NCBI GenBank assembly: GCA_024276015.1
Contig: JAJRXZ010000060.1
Location: 1-34,161 of the forward strand
Source of the DNA: Spirochaetota bacterium
GTDB lineage: Bacteria; Spirochaetota; UBA4802; UBA5550
Direction of reading: 5' to 3'
DNA length: 34,161 bases
The position numbers and the translations under genes were made by a program. The notes below the pieces were generated by a model that saw only the letters and a list, made by a program, of their open reading frames with translations, was not told where the DNA came from and made no database searches. Below, in pieces: positions 23,523 to 31,942 of this stretch (its first letter is position 1; every line of letters starts with the position of its first letter).

Positions 23523-24389
23523 ATGGAAGTTTCTGCGGTAAAATTGAGAAATAGTTATCAGGTTTGTTATATAGATACAAACAATATTTTTATAAAGAAC
23601 AACTCTTTATGTATTCTTGAAACCGAGCATGGTCTGGACCTTGGGAGAGTTGTTAAGAGAAACAGCAGGTTAAGAGGGAATAACTGCCAGGTAAAAGGCA
23701 AGTTAATAAGAAAGGTTACGGACGAGGATATTAAACGGCTGCCCGACATTGAAGCAATAGAAGAAAAAGCCTTTAATACCTGCAAAGAAAAGGCAAGAAA
23801 CAAAAATCTTGAAATGAAATTGATCTCGGTAAAATGCCTTTTTGATAAAACAAAAATAATATTCTATTTTGTAGCAGAGAACCGTATCGATTTCAGGGAA
23901 CTCGTGAGAGAGCTTGCATCGGTGTTCAGAACAAGGATCGAGATGAGACAGATCGGCGTCAGGGACGAAGCCAGGCTTGTGGGCGGATTCGGCCAGTGCG
24001 GAAGAGAACATTGCTGCGGGCATCAGCACGATGACTTTGAGCCCGTATCAATAAAAATGGCAAAAGAGCAGAGCCTTAATCTGAATTCTCTGAAAATATC
24101 GGGAATGTGCGGCAGGCTGTTGTGCTGTCTCGGATATGAATATCCGATCTATAAGGAACTTAACGCTAATTTACCTAAAAACGGAGCGGAAATTTTTGCA
24201 GAGAATAAAACGTATACCGTAATATCATTTGATTCATTAAGCGAAACGATCCGAGTTAAAGACGGAGACAGAATAATCAGATTATCAAAGTCCGATATAA
24301 AATTTGTCGGTAACAGGTATGTTATAAAAAAAGAAGTTATTGATATGATCTTAAATGAAGACGACATCAGCGAAAATGATGGTAATTAA
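23523..24389 (+). CDS. ricT: PSP1-domain protein YaaT/RicT
   Basis: A 288-residue protein of the PSP1 family. In Bacillus RicT (YaaT) forms a complex with RicA and RicF that binds [4Fe-4S] clusters and controls RNase Y-dependent mRNA maturation, biofilm formation and sporulation. Seen here: GLDLGRVV near residue 38, the family core ELASVFRTRIEMRQIGVRDEAR (about 130-151, broken), and the cysteine-rich stretch GQCGREHCC and SGMCGRLLCCLGYE that could ligate metal. Whether RicA/RicF partners exist is not visible. Position between holB and metG is the conserved Bacillus-type order. AGG precedes the ATG. Confidence 0.9.
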   Translation: MEVSAVKLRNSYQVCYIDTNNIFIKNNSLCILETEHGLDLGRVVKRNSRLRGNNCQVKGKLIRKVTDEDIKRLPDIEAIEEKAFNTCKEKARNKNLEMKLISVKCLFDKTKIIFYFVAENRIDFRELVRELASVFRTRIEMRQIGVRDEARLVGGFGQCGREHCCGHQHDDFEPVSIKMAKEQSLNLNSLKISGMCGRLLCCLGYEYPIYKELNANLPKNGAEIFAENKTYTVISFDSLSETIRVKDGDRIIRLSKSDIKFVGNRYVIKKEVIDMILNEDDISENDGN

Positions 24390-24410
24390 TTAAATCAATA
24401 AGGTTTAAAA

Positions 24411-26315
24411 ATGGATAAAAAATTTTATGTTACAACCCCAATCTACTATGTAAATGCAGAACCGCATCTGGGTCATGCTTATACGACAATTCTTGCCGAT
24501 TTTATGAAAAGATTTTATACAATGCTGGGATACGACTCCTATTTTTTAACCGGCACGGATGAACACGGCGACAAGATATACGAAGCCGCAAAAGAGGGTC
24601 ATACTACGCCTGAGAAATATGCCGACAGGGTAAGCGGTTTATTCAGAAAAACCTGGAAAGAGATGGGGATCGATAATGACGACTTTATCAGAACAACCGA
24701 GGAGAGACATAAAAAGGTTGTCAGGGATATATTGCAGAAAGTATATGATAAAGGAGATATCTACTTCGGCAATTACGGCGGTTTCTATTGCGTAGGGTGC
24801 GAGAGATTCTTTACGGAAAAGGAGATGGTTAACGGTAAATGCCCGGATCATGATAAAGAACTCGATTATATTGAAGAGAAAAATTATTTTTTTAAGATGA
24901 ACAATTATCAGCAGTGGCTCATAGATCATATAAATGAAAATCCCGATTTTATAAGACCGGAAAGATATAAAAATGAAGTGCTGTCAATGCTGAAGGGAGA
25001 AGAACTTGAAGACCTCTGCATTTCCAGACCCGTTACCCGTTTAAGCTGGGGCATTCCTCTTCCCTTTGATGAAAATTATGTGACATATGTCTGGTTTGAT
25101 GCTTTGATCAATTATATCAGCGCTCTGGGATATCCTCAGGGCGAAAAGTTTAAAAAATACTGGCCTGTTTCCGAGCATATTATTGCAAAGGATATTGTAA
25201 AACCGCACGGTATATTCTGGCCCACCATGCTCAAAGCTGCCGGGGTTGAACCCTTCTGCCATCTCAATGTTCACGGTTACTGGATCATGGAAGATGCAAA
25301 GATGTCAAAAAGCCTCGGCAATGTAATTACGCCTTCGGGACTTATAGAGGAATACGGCAATGACGAGATAAGGTATTTTTTCCTCAGAGAGATGACCTTC
25401 GGTCTGGATTCAAAGTTCAATCACGAAATTATAGTGGACAGGATCAATTATGATCTTGCAAACGACTTGGGTAATCTTATTAAGCGGACCTTTAATATGA
25501 CAGAAAAATATTTTCAGGGCCGGATACCGAAATTTGAACCGGAGGAACCTGCTCAAAGGGAAGAGCTCATTAAGAGATTGAAAAGCTCTTCCGAAAGATA
25601 TATTGAAAATGCCCGCAAGTTCCAGACAAGTGTAGGCATTGAGTCCTTCTGGGAATTTGTAAGATATCTGAACAAATACATAGATGAGAATAAACCGTGG
25701 CATCTTTTCAAAGAGAAGAATAATAATAAATTATCTTCTGTAATGAGGAATCTTCTGGAAGCGATCTATTCGGTTTCTTTTCTTCTCTCTCCTATCCTTA
25801 TTAACAAGTCATTTGAAGTTATAAAAGCTCTCGGTGCTGAGGGTGAGGATGCGGATATTGAAGGTATCTATTCTTTGAGCAATCTGACTGACGGTTATAA
25901 GATATGCGATATTGGAATTCTTTTCCCCAGAATTGACCTGAAAAAGGATAACGGGAAAAAAGATGACAATGAAAAGGAGATTGAAGGTCTCATCGATATC
26001 AAGGAATTCTCCAGAGTGGATATTCGCGTTGCGGAGATCCTTGAGGCAGAAAAGGTGGAAGGGTCGGACAAGCTTCTTCAGTTAAAAGTCGATTCCGGCC
26101 TGGATGAAAGAACAATAATAGCAGGCATAGCCGGAGAATACGATCCGCAATATCTGAAAAACAAAAAAATACTGCTCGTTGCCAATTTGAAACCGGCGAA
26201 AATATTTAAAAGAGAATCAAAGGGGATGCTTCTTGCTGCAAGGTCGGAGAAAAAGGGCAAGCCGATCCTGATTGAAATTGACGACAGTATCCCTACCGGA
26301 GCCAGATTGGGTTGA
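24411..26315 (+). CDS. metG: Methionyl-tRNA synthetase
   Basis: Charges tRNA-Met with methionine for initiation and elongation. The 634-residue class I enzyme has the HLGH version of the HIGH motif (about 19-22) in TPIYYVNAEPHLGHAY, the TGTDEHGDKI segment, a single CVGC zinc-type pair in the connective domain (about 127-130) with GKCPDH after it, KMSKSLGN at ~297, an anticodon-binding helical domain, and a C-terminal EMAP/Trbp111-like tRNA-binding domain (about 530-634: SRVDIRVAEILEAEKV). The C-terminal extension makes it the dimerising long form. It closes the bactofilin-holB-yaaT run. A dispersed hairpin repeat starts three bases after its stop codon and could end its transcript. Confidence 0.96.
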   Translation: MDKKFYVTTPIYYVNAEPHLGHAYTTILADFMKRFYTMLGYDSYFLTGTDEHGDKIYEAAKEGHTTPEKYADRVSGLFRKTWKEMGIDNDDFIRTTEERHKKVVRDILQKVYDKGDIYFGNYGGFYCVGCERFFTEKEMVNGKCPDHDKELDYIEEKNYFFKMNNYQQWLIDHINENPDFIRPERYKNEVLSMLKGEELEDLCISRPVTRLSWGIPLPFDENYVTYVWFDALINYISALGYPQGEKFKKYWPVSEHIIAKDIVKPHGIFWPTMLKAAGVEPFCHLNVHGYWIMEDAKMSKSLGNVITPSGLIEEYGNDEIRYFFLREMTFGLDSKFNHEIIVDRINYDLANDLGNLIKRTFNMTEKYFQGRIPKFEPEEPAQREELIKRLKSSSERYIENARKFQTSVGIESFWEFVRYLNKYIDENKPWHLFKEKNNNKLSSVMRNLLEAIYSVSFLLSPILINKSFEVIKALGAEGEDADIEGIYSLSNLTDGYKICDIGILFPRIDLKKDNGKKDDNEKEIEGLIDIKEFSRVDIRVAEILEAEKVEGSDKLLQLKVDSGLDERTIIAGIAGEYDPQYLKNKKILLVANLKPAKIFKRESKGMLLAARSEKKGKPILIEIDDSIPTGARLG

Positions 26316-26317
26316 AA

Positions 26318-26422
26318 GGTATACCGATCAGCATTGAAAATTTCTATATTAAATGGATCGGTATACGATTTAATCAGGATTTTACCCTTTGCCAAGGGAC
26401 AAAATCGATGCTTTTTGATATA
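26318..26422 (+). repeat. Dispersed two-hairpin repeat, copy B
   Basis: About 105 bases homologous to 19493-19598. Hairpin 1: GTATACCGATC (26319-26329) pairs perfectly over 11 bases with 26356-26366. Hairpin 2: GATTTT...AAAATC around CCCTTTGCCAAGGG, followed by CGATGCTTTTT, which looks like an intrinsic terminator on the plus strand. It begins just after the metG stop and ends before the phosphodiesterase gene. Spread to two unrelated spacers marks it as a mobile or recombining palindromic unit, not a gene-specific terminator. Confidence 0.75.
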
Positions 26423-26459
26423 TATCCGTTATTTAAGTGTTTAATAATATGGATGAAAC

Positions 26460-26954
26460 ATGAAAATTGGTATTATTTCGGATACTCATAATAATATTGA
26501 ATTAACAGAAAAAGCAATTAAGATTTTTGAAGATAATAACATTGAACTGCTTGTTCATGCCGGCGATCTGACTTCGCCGAAGATGCTTGACCTCTTTAAA
26601 AAATTCAAATGTAAGATCGTTCTTGGCAACGGCGATATTGACATTGAAGATATCTGCACAAAGTGTAAAAGATTTGGTTTCGGATCTATTGAGGATTCCT
26701 GCGTATTTGAAGCGGGAGGAAAGAAGTTTATCGCTTTTCATGGAAATAATGTTAAGATGTTCCGCGAAGCCGTTATGTCAGGCGATTACGACTACATAAT
26801 AAAAGGACATACTCATCATTTTGAAAATTATATTTCCAATAATACGCGGATAATTAATCCAGGCTCTCTTTACGGTACTGAGGAATATACAATTGCCGTA
26901 CTGGATACAGAATCGGATCAAGTCAGTATGATAAGGGTTGAAGATAGTTGTTAG
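26460..26954 (+). CDS. YfcE/MJ0936-type metallophosphoesterase
   Basis: A 164-residue calcineurin-like phosphodiesterase. Metal-binding motifs are present in order: ISDTHNN (about 5-11), HAGDLTS (about 33-39), GNGDID (about 59-64; the usual GNCD has Gly for Cys), FHGNN (about 93-97) and KGHTHHF (about 115-121). Small members hydrolyse phosphodiesters such as bis-pNPP or cyclic nucleotides in vitro and need Mn2+; the natural substrate is unknown. It lies between metG and the convergent parB gene, with 19 bases between the stop codons and no evident terminator. Confidence 0.88.
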   Translation: MKIGIISDTHNNIELTEKAIKIFEDNNIELLVHAGDLTSPKMLDLFKKFKCKIVLGNGDIDIEDICTKCKRFGFGSIEDSCVFEAGGKKFIAFHGNNVKMFREAVMSGDYDYIIKGHTHHFENYISNNTRIINPGSLYGTEEYTIAVLDTESDQVSMIRVEDSC

Positions 26955-26973
26955 AAATTTGTCTTTTTCATCT

Positions 26974-27842
26974 CTATTTGATCAGATCCATGATCCTTTC
27001 AAAGTCGTCTAATGAATAGTAACTGATCTCGATTTTACCGCGATTTCCGGAGTGCTTGATCTCAACTTTTGTGCCAAGTTTTGATATGAGTTTTTCTTCC
27101 ATTTTTTTTATATGAGCATGCTTTGAGTTTCTTTTGTTCTTTGAAGGGACCTTATTATTTATTTCATCGCTGATCATTTTTTCAACAGCTCTGACAGAGA
27201 GAGACTTGGCAACAATTTCATTATAAAGAGCCTTCTGTTTTGCCGCCCCCTGCACCGATAGTAATACCTTTGCATGACCTGTGCTGATCTTGCCTTTTGA
27301 TAAGCCTTCCTGAATAGAGTCGGGCAGATTCAATAGTCTTAATGAATTGGCAATTGTTGCTCTGTCTTTACCGACTTTTGAAGCAATATTCTGCTGTTTA
27401 AGTTTAAACTTGCTGATGAGAAGCTTATAGGCTTTTGCCTCTTCGATGGGGTCAAGATCCGATCTCTGTATATTTTCTATCAGCGCAATTGAGAAATATT
27501 TTTCTTCATGCGTGTCAATTATTATTGACTTGATCTTTTTTATCCCTGCAAGCTTGGAAGCTCTTAGTCTTCTTTCTCCGGCAACCAGAATATATGTATC
27601 GCCCTCTTGGCGTACAATTATGGGCTGAATAAGTCCCACGGATCTGATCGAATCCGAAAGCTCTTTAATTTTCTCATGGTCAAAAAATGTTCTTGGCTGA
27701 TACGGATTCGGGTTTATCTTTTCAACGTCAAGTTCAACTATCCTTTCGGAATCTTCTGAGATCGATTTTCAAAATCATCAACAGGAGCAGGCGAGGTTGA
27801 TATAATCGCCCCCAATCCTTTACCGAGAACTTTTTTAGCCAT
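26974..27842 (-). CDS. parB: Chromosome partitioning protein ParB, with an apparent -1 base frameshift
   Basis: Binds parS sites and, as a CTP-dependent sliding clamp, works with ParA to segregate chromosome origins. The start ([15 protein letters not shown]) overlaps the parA stop by 8 bases, as is typical. That frame ends after 34 codons. The rest of Par[24 protein letters not shown] (CTP-binding box), [17 protein letters not shown], and the helix-turn-helix [20 protein letters not shown], continues in another frame. The shift lies at a short A run (plus-strand T run 27766-27769); one more base there restores a ~289-residue protein of normal length. An assembly or sequencing error is the simplest cause; true inactivation or recoding is possible. 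Confidence 0.85.
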
Positions 27843-28596
27843 TATTCATTACCTCTTCAGCAAGTTTTTCATAGGAAGTGCTGCCTGCGCTGCTGCGGTC
27901 ATAGAATCCTATGGGTTTACCAAAGGAGGGCGCTTCCGATAATTTTACATTTCTCGGAATGATCGATTTAAAAACCTTATCCTTAAAAAAATCTTTTACA
28001 TCTGTCACAACCTGATGAGCAAGATTGGTTCGGGAATCGTACATAGTTAAAACAACGCCTTCGATTTTCAGATTTTTATTTAATCCTTCCTGTACCATGG
28101 CAATTATCTTTAAAAGCTGACTCAAACCCTCAAGAGCGTAATATTCGCACTGAAGAGGGATCAATACGGAATCTGCAGCAATTAAACTGTTAAGGGTAAG
28201 TATTCCCAGTGAAGGCGGACAGTCGATAAGTATGTAGTGAAAATTATCCCTTATTTTTTTTAAAAGGTTTCTTAAAATAAATTCTTTCCCCTTTATATCG
28301 AGAAGTTCAACCTGAGCCCCCGAAAGATGGATATTTGAAGGTATCAGGTAAAGATTTTCAATTTCCGTATCAAAAACGGCATCTTCAATGGTAATTTCTC
28401 CCAGCAGCGCTTCGTAAATGGTAGTGTTGATCTCTTCCGCATTAACTCCTATACCGAATCCTGCATTTCCCTGGGGGTCTATGTCTATTATTAATACGCG
28501 TTTGCCTTTAACTGCAAGAAACGATGCAAGGTTTATTGTTGTAGTGGTTTTACCAACGCCACCCTTCTGATTTGAAACAGAGATAATTTTTCCCAT
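27835..28596 (-). CDS. parA: Chromosome partitioning ATPase ParA (Soj)
   Basis: Walker-type ATPase that, with ParB bound at parS, moves replicated origins apart on the nucleoid. The 253-residue protein has the deviant P-loop [15 protein letters not shown] (about 9-23), Walker A' [11 protein letters not shown] (about 36-46) and [17 protein letters not shown] (about 119-135), and ends in the Soj-like [11 protein letters not shown] segment. It is the first gene of a parA-parB pair; parB starts inside its last codons. The genes rsmG and mnmG that often precede parAB are absent here, and I found no obvious parS palindrome. A second, chemotaxis-linked ParA lies at 11413-12180. Confidence 0.95.
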   Translation of the reverse strand: MGKIISVSNQKGGVGKTTTTINLASFLAVKGKRVLIIDIDPQGNAGFGIGVNAEEINTTIYEALLGEITIEDAVFDTEIENLYLIPSNIHLSGAQVELLDIKGKEFILRNLLKKIRDNFHYILIDCPPSLGILTLNSLIAADSVLIPLQCEYYALEGLSQLLKIIAMVQEGLNKNLKIEGVVLTMYDSRTNLAHQVVTDVKDFFKDKVFKSIIPRNVKLSEAPSFGKPIGFYDRSSAGSTSYEKLAEEVMNNG

Positions 28597-28752
28597 TTTC
28601 TGCCCCGAGATTTCAATTTATTTTCAGATCAATTAACAGGCTTGCTGAACAAAATCCAGAAAATATTGCTGAATGCAACAACTTTTCACAAATAATGATC
28701 ATTAATTGCAATGATTGAATAAATTTTAAAAAATAGATATAAAATTTTATAT

Positions 28753-29964
28753 TTAGATATACCTTCCTTTGCCGGAGTATCTTTTGCTTTTAAAAAGTCT
28801 GATCAATACAATAAAAAGAACTGTTGATGTCAATATCAGCAGTGCTGTTATAATTTTATTGTAGTATGGGAAAGTTCTGGCCCCCCTGGCCGATACAATG
28901 GCAAACATTCCGCAGCGTTTTTCGGTTGAAGGATATATCTTTACAAAGCAGATCGTCTCTTTTTTCGATTCTATGTCGAATCTTTGCTCTCTTTCAAATA
29001 GATCCGCAGACTTTATTAAAGACATATTTTGATCGAATATGTCTATCTGATAATAGTTTTTGTCCGATTTAAAATATATTGTATTGCTTCCCTTTTGAAG
29101 ATCAAAATAGTATATCCTGAAGTATTCTTTGCTCAATATGGAATCTGCAATTGTGCCTGTGATATTTTGCTCAAATTTTTTTATATCCGAATAAATTTGA
29201 TCAATAAGCTTTTTGCCTGCTATTCTGAAAATATTGAATCTCCGAAAATTACTGAAAACCGTACTGTAGTAACTTGTGTATAATGCTTCTCCTTTGCCCC
29301 ATTTGAAGATGATACTGATGGGGCCTTTAAATATCCCTCTTGGAGTGTTGAATTCCCCGCTGGCAATTATTTCTCCGCTGTTAAGGGATTTTATTGCAAC
29401 CCATCCCGGATATTTAATATACAATGCAGATCTCTCTTCTACTGCAAATCTTTTAAGGTCATTCTTTAAGTTTACGGTAATTCTTCCGGGTAAACCCATA
29501 AAGGGGAAGTTGTCAAAAAAATGAAAGGGATGAAAAGCATCCTGAATGATCTTATAGGTATATCCTGAAAAATAGGCCGAGCCTCCTCTTTCAATAAATT
29601 CTTTGATGTTTTCAGTTATTTTTTTTCTGTCGGGAATGTAGATATCCTTCTTAAGTGTAACCGATTTGATCCTGGTTCCCCATGAAGTGAGGTCTATATT
29701 GGAATAAAAGGGATTTTCAATCCCGCTGGGCAGGTATAGATATTTATATTTTAAGAGGAAGTCTTTTTTTTCAAGGTCGCTGTATTTTAAAAGATCGTAT
29801 GGTATTTTATAGTTTTTTAGAACCGATTCAACATTGTCATATCTGCTTTTGACCAGGGCAATATCGTTGCCTGAAGCTATGGCATTGACGTAAAAAAGCG
29901 TTAAAAAGACAGCTATAGTTAAAATTAAATTTTCCGGAAATTTTGATCTTTCTGTATAAGGCAT
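28753..29964 (-). CDS. Membrane-anchored protein of unknown function, GATase-like fold suspected
   Basis: 403 residues: a signal peptide (about 12-31, LILTIAVFLTLFYVNAIASG), a large extracytoplasmic domain, and a C-terminal membrane helix (about 370-390) followed by a basic tail, so a type I membrane protein. The N-terminal half has a segment (VESVLKNYKIPYDLLKYSDL, then YKYLYLPSG, then IKEFIERGGSAYFSGYT) that resembles class I glutamine-amidotransferase-like or DUF4159/ThuA-type domains without their catalytic Cys. The C-terminal half resembles a beta-sandwich (NTIYFKSDKNYYQIDIFD). I start at the ATG at 29964; a TTG 24 codons earlier would precede an unlikely head. It is divergent from the zinc regulator. 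Confidence 0.7.
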   Translation of the reverse strand: MPYTERSKFPENLILTIAVFLTLFYVNAIASGNDIALVKSRYDNVESVLKNYKIPYDLLKYSDLEKKDFLLKYKYLYLPSGIENPFYSNIDLTSWGTRIKSVTLKKDIYIPDRKKITENIKEFIERGGSAYFSGYTYKIIQDAFHPFHFFDNFPFMGLPGRITVNLKNDLKRFAVEERSALYIKYPGWVAIKSLNSGEIIASGEFNTPRGIFKGPISIIFKWGKGEALYTSYYSTVFSNFRRFNIFRIAGKKLIDQIYSDIKKFEQNITGTIADSILSKEYFRIYYFDLQKGSNTIYFKSDKNYYQIDIFDQNMSLIKSADLFEREQRFDIESKKETICFVKIYPSTEKRCGMFAIVSARGARTFPYYNKIITALLILTSTVLFIVLIRLFKSKRYSGKGRYI

Positions 29965-30042
29965 TTTTTCTATCCGATTTTCATAAATTATTAACAATAT
30001 TTTAATATCAATAAAAAAAATTATACTTTTTTGCAAAAAATC

Positions 30043-30078
30043 TTGACTTAATATGAATATATGACCATATATTCATAT
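30043..30078 (+). promoter_or_regulatory. Promoter with overlapping palindromic metal-repressor operator
   Basis: TTGACT (30043-30048) and, 17 bases on, CATATA (30066-30071) form a promoter. Overlapping it, ATATGAATATATG (30051-30063) and CATATATTCATAT (30066-30078) make a perfect 13-2-13 inverted repeat, close to the known 12-2-12 operators of SmtB/CzrA/ZiaR-type repressors (ATGAA...TTCAT core). Binding here would block the promoter of the following arsR-type gene, as in autoregulated zinc modules. Confidence 0.7.
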
Positions 30079-30110
30079 ATAAAAGTTATTGGGGTAAAGA
30101 GTAAATTAAT

Positions 30111-30437
30111 ATGGAACTGACTTTAGATTTAAAGCCGATAAAGAGTACCATTCCTGCAGAGAATACCCTGAACGAACTGGCAGATTTCTTTAAAGTATTC
30201 GGAGACTTGACAAGGATCAAAATAATTTATGCACTTGGAGTTTCGGAAATGTGTGTCAGTGATATATCGGTGTTATTCAATATGCAGCAATCCACAGTGT
30301 CGCACCAGTTGAGAATTTTAAAACGGACCAGACTTGTTAAACACAGGCGGGAAGGGAAGGCTGTTTATTATTCTCTTGATGACGATCATGTAAAAAGTAT
30401 CTTCAGTCTTGGTCTTGATCATATTAAGGAAAAATAA
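30111..30437 (+). CDS. ArsR/SmtB-family zinc-responsive repressor
   Basis: A 108-residue winged-helix repressor. The recognition helix region is MQQSTVSHQLRILKRTRLV (about 58-76) and the wing RREGKAVYYSLD (about 79-90). Metal ligands match the alpha-5 zinc site of SmtB and CzrA exactly in spacing: Asp91-x-His93 and His104-x2-Glu107. The alpha-3 site has only one cysteine (EMCVSD), so arsenic or cadmium sensing through alpha-3 thiols is unlikely. A perfect palindromic operator lies over its promoter, and the next gene is a CDF metal exporter, so release of repression by Zn2+ (or Co2+) is the likely logic. Family call is firm; zinc specificity is inference from the ligands. Confidence 0.9.
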   Translation: MELTLDLKPIKSTIPAENTLNELADFFKVFGDLTRIKIIYALGVSEMCVSDISVLFNMQQSTVSHQLRILKRTRLVKHRREGKAVYYSLDDDHVKSIFSLGLDHIKEK

Positions 30438-30449
30438 TTTTATAGGGAA

Positions 30450-31415
30450 ATGAAAATGGGTTACGAAGAAGAGAATAATGCAAAAGACGAACATAAGAAA
30501 CATAATCACAATCACAGCCATAGTCATAGTCAAATTGGGGGCAACAGACTTAAACTTATTCTTGTAATACTCTTTAACTCTGTAATAACAGTTGCCGAAT
30601 ATATCGGAGGAATTGTATCCGGAAGCCTTGCGCTTATATCCGATGCGGGACATAATCTCTCTGATGTTTTTTCTCTTATTCTGGGATATGCGGGAGAAAG
30701 GGTCAGCGAAATGGATTCCGGTAAAAAATATACTTTCGGCTTAAAGAGATTTGAAGTGCTTATTGCATTGATCAACGCTCTGAGTCTTGTTATGATCGGC
30801 GGTTTTATTGTTTATGAAGCAGTTGACCGGTTTCAGAATCCGGTAGAGATCGATGTTGCCATAATGCTTCCTGTTGCTGTTATTGGTCTGCTGGGAAATG
30901 TTTTTTCAATTATGGTCCTTTCTAAAAATAAGAACTCCAATCTCAATATGAAGGCCGCATTTCTGCATCTTTTGTATGATGCGATCTCTTCTATCGGCGT
31001 TATAGTTGCCGGAGTGGTGATCTATTATACCGACCTGCTGATAGTTGATTTAATTCTGAGCTGTGTAATTGTCGTGATGATTATCTGGAGCTCAAAAGAT
31101 ATTTTGCGGGAATCATTGAGGATATTCCTTCAGGGCATGCCCGACCATATAGACAGGGATGTTATATATGAAAGCATAAAAGAGATCGAAGATGTGGGCG
31201 ATGTACACGGCCTTCATATCTGGTCAATTAACTCAAACGAAGTTTTTCTTTCATGTCACATACTTGTTGATACTTTAAAAAATCGAGCGGACACGGATGG
31301 AATAATTAAGAATGTGAACCTTATGCTTGAAGAGAAATTTAATATTTCTCATACTACTCTGCAGATAGAAAATCATAGAACCTGCCGTCAGGAAGAGGGA
31401 GCGTGCTGCAGGTAA
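30450..31415 (+). CDS. czcD: Cation diffusion facilitator (CzcD/ZitB-like zinc exporter)
   Basis: A 321-residue inner-membrane antiporter that exports Zn2+ (and possibly Cd2+, Co2+) for protons. An N-terminal histidine-rich segment (HKKHNHNHSHSHSQ, about 15-28) is followed by six predicted helices; the transport site is made by His68-x3-Asp72 in TM2 and His173-x3-Asp177 in TM5, the H-D pairing typical of zinc-preferring CDF proteins. The C-terminal cytoplasmic domain (about 230-310) has the metal-binding fold residues HGLHIWSI and HTTLQIE, and ends in two or three cysteines (GACCR). It is 12 bases after the zinc repressor gene and surely in the same operon. Confidence 0.94.
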   Translation: MKMGYEEENNAKDEHKKHNHNHSHSHSQIGGNRLKLILVILFNSVITVAEYIGGIVSGSLALISDAGHNLSDVFSLILGYAGERVSEMDSGKKYTFGLKRFEVLIALINALSLVMIGGFIVYEAVDRFQNPVEIDVAIMLPVAVIGLLGNVFSIMVLSKNKNSNLNMKAAFLHLLYDAISSIGVIVAGVVIYYTDLLIVDLILSCVIVVMIIWSSKDILRESLRIFLQGMPDHIDRDVIYESIKEIEDVGDVHGLHIWSINSNEVFLSCHILVDTLKNRADTDGIIKNVNLMLEEKFNISHTTLQIENHRTCRQEEGACCR

Positions 31416-31451
31416 TGACAATCAAATAGAAATGATTTACGGAGAAAATAT

Positions 31452-31934
31452 ATGAACGGTAAAACTGTAACACAGAGTTCTCTTGAGATAGTTCTTCAAA
31501 TGACTCACCAGGATGCCAATCTTGCAGGGAATGTTCATGGCGGAACCATTATGAAACATATTGATAATACGGCAGGTATTGTGGCGTCGAGACATTCCTC
31601 AAAAAATGTTGTGACGGCCTCTCTGGACAAGCTCGATTTTTACAGCCCGGTCTATGTGGGGGACCTGCTGAGAATCAAAGCGTCAATAAATATGGTGGGC
31701 AGAACATCAATGGAGATCGGCGTAAGAGTTGAGGCCGAGAATTTTTTGACCGGCGAGGTAAGACATACTTCCTCGGCATATCTTACCTATGTTGCTCTTG
31801 ACGAGTTCGGGAAAGCAACGGAAGTGCCGGGTCTGATCCTGGAATCGGAAACCGAAAAACGGAGAAATGCAGAAGCAATAGAACGGAAAAATAAACGGAT
31901 TGCCGGTTTAAAAAAGAATAAAAAGAAAAGATGA
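31452..31934 (+). CDS. Acyl-CoA thioesterase, YciA/BACH-type hotdog family
   Basis: Hydrolyses acyl-CoA to free acid and CoA; family members act on a wide range of chain lengths. The 160-residue single hotdog domain begins MTHQDANLAGNVHGGTIMKHIDNTAG (two pieces), with the key Asn-His-Gly-Gly segment and the acid of IDN, then SLDKLDFYSPVYVGDLLRI and the SSAYLTYVALD strand. A lysine-rich tail (about 135-160) follows. GGAG precedes the ATG. It is 36 bases after the zinc exporter on the same strand and may be co-transcribed with it, though a functional link is not obvious. It ends 8 bases from the convergent valS. Confidence 0.88.
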   Translation: MNGKTVTQSSLEIVLQMTHQDANLAGNVHGGTIMKHIDNTAGIVASRHSSKNVVTASLDKLDFYSPVYVGDLLRIKASINMVGRTSMEIGVRVEAENFLTGEVRHTSSAYLTYVALDEFGKATEVPGLILESETEKRRNAEAIERKNKRIAGLKKNKKKR

Positions 31935-31942
31935 ATATATTG

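Noticed and set aside
28597-28752. parS or origin-like sequence upstream of parA
   Set aside because: Only a short TGATCA-type palindrome in AT-rich sequence; no parS match or DnaA-box cluster.
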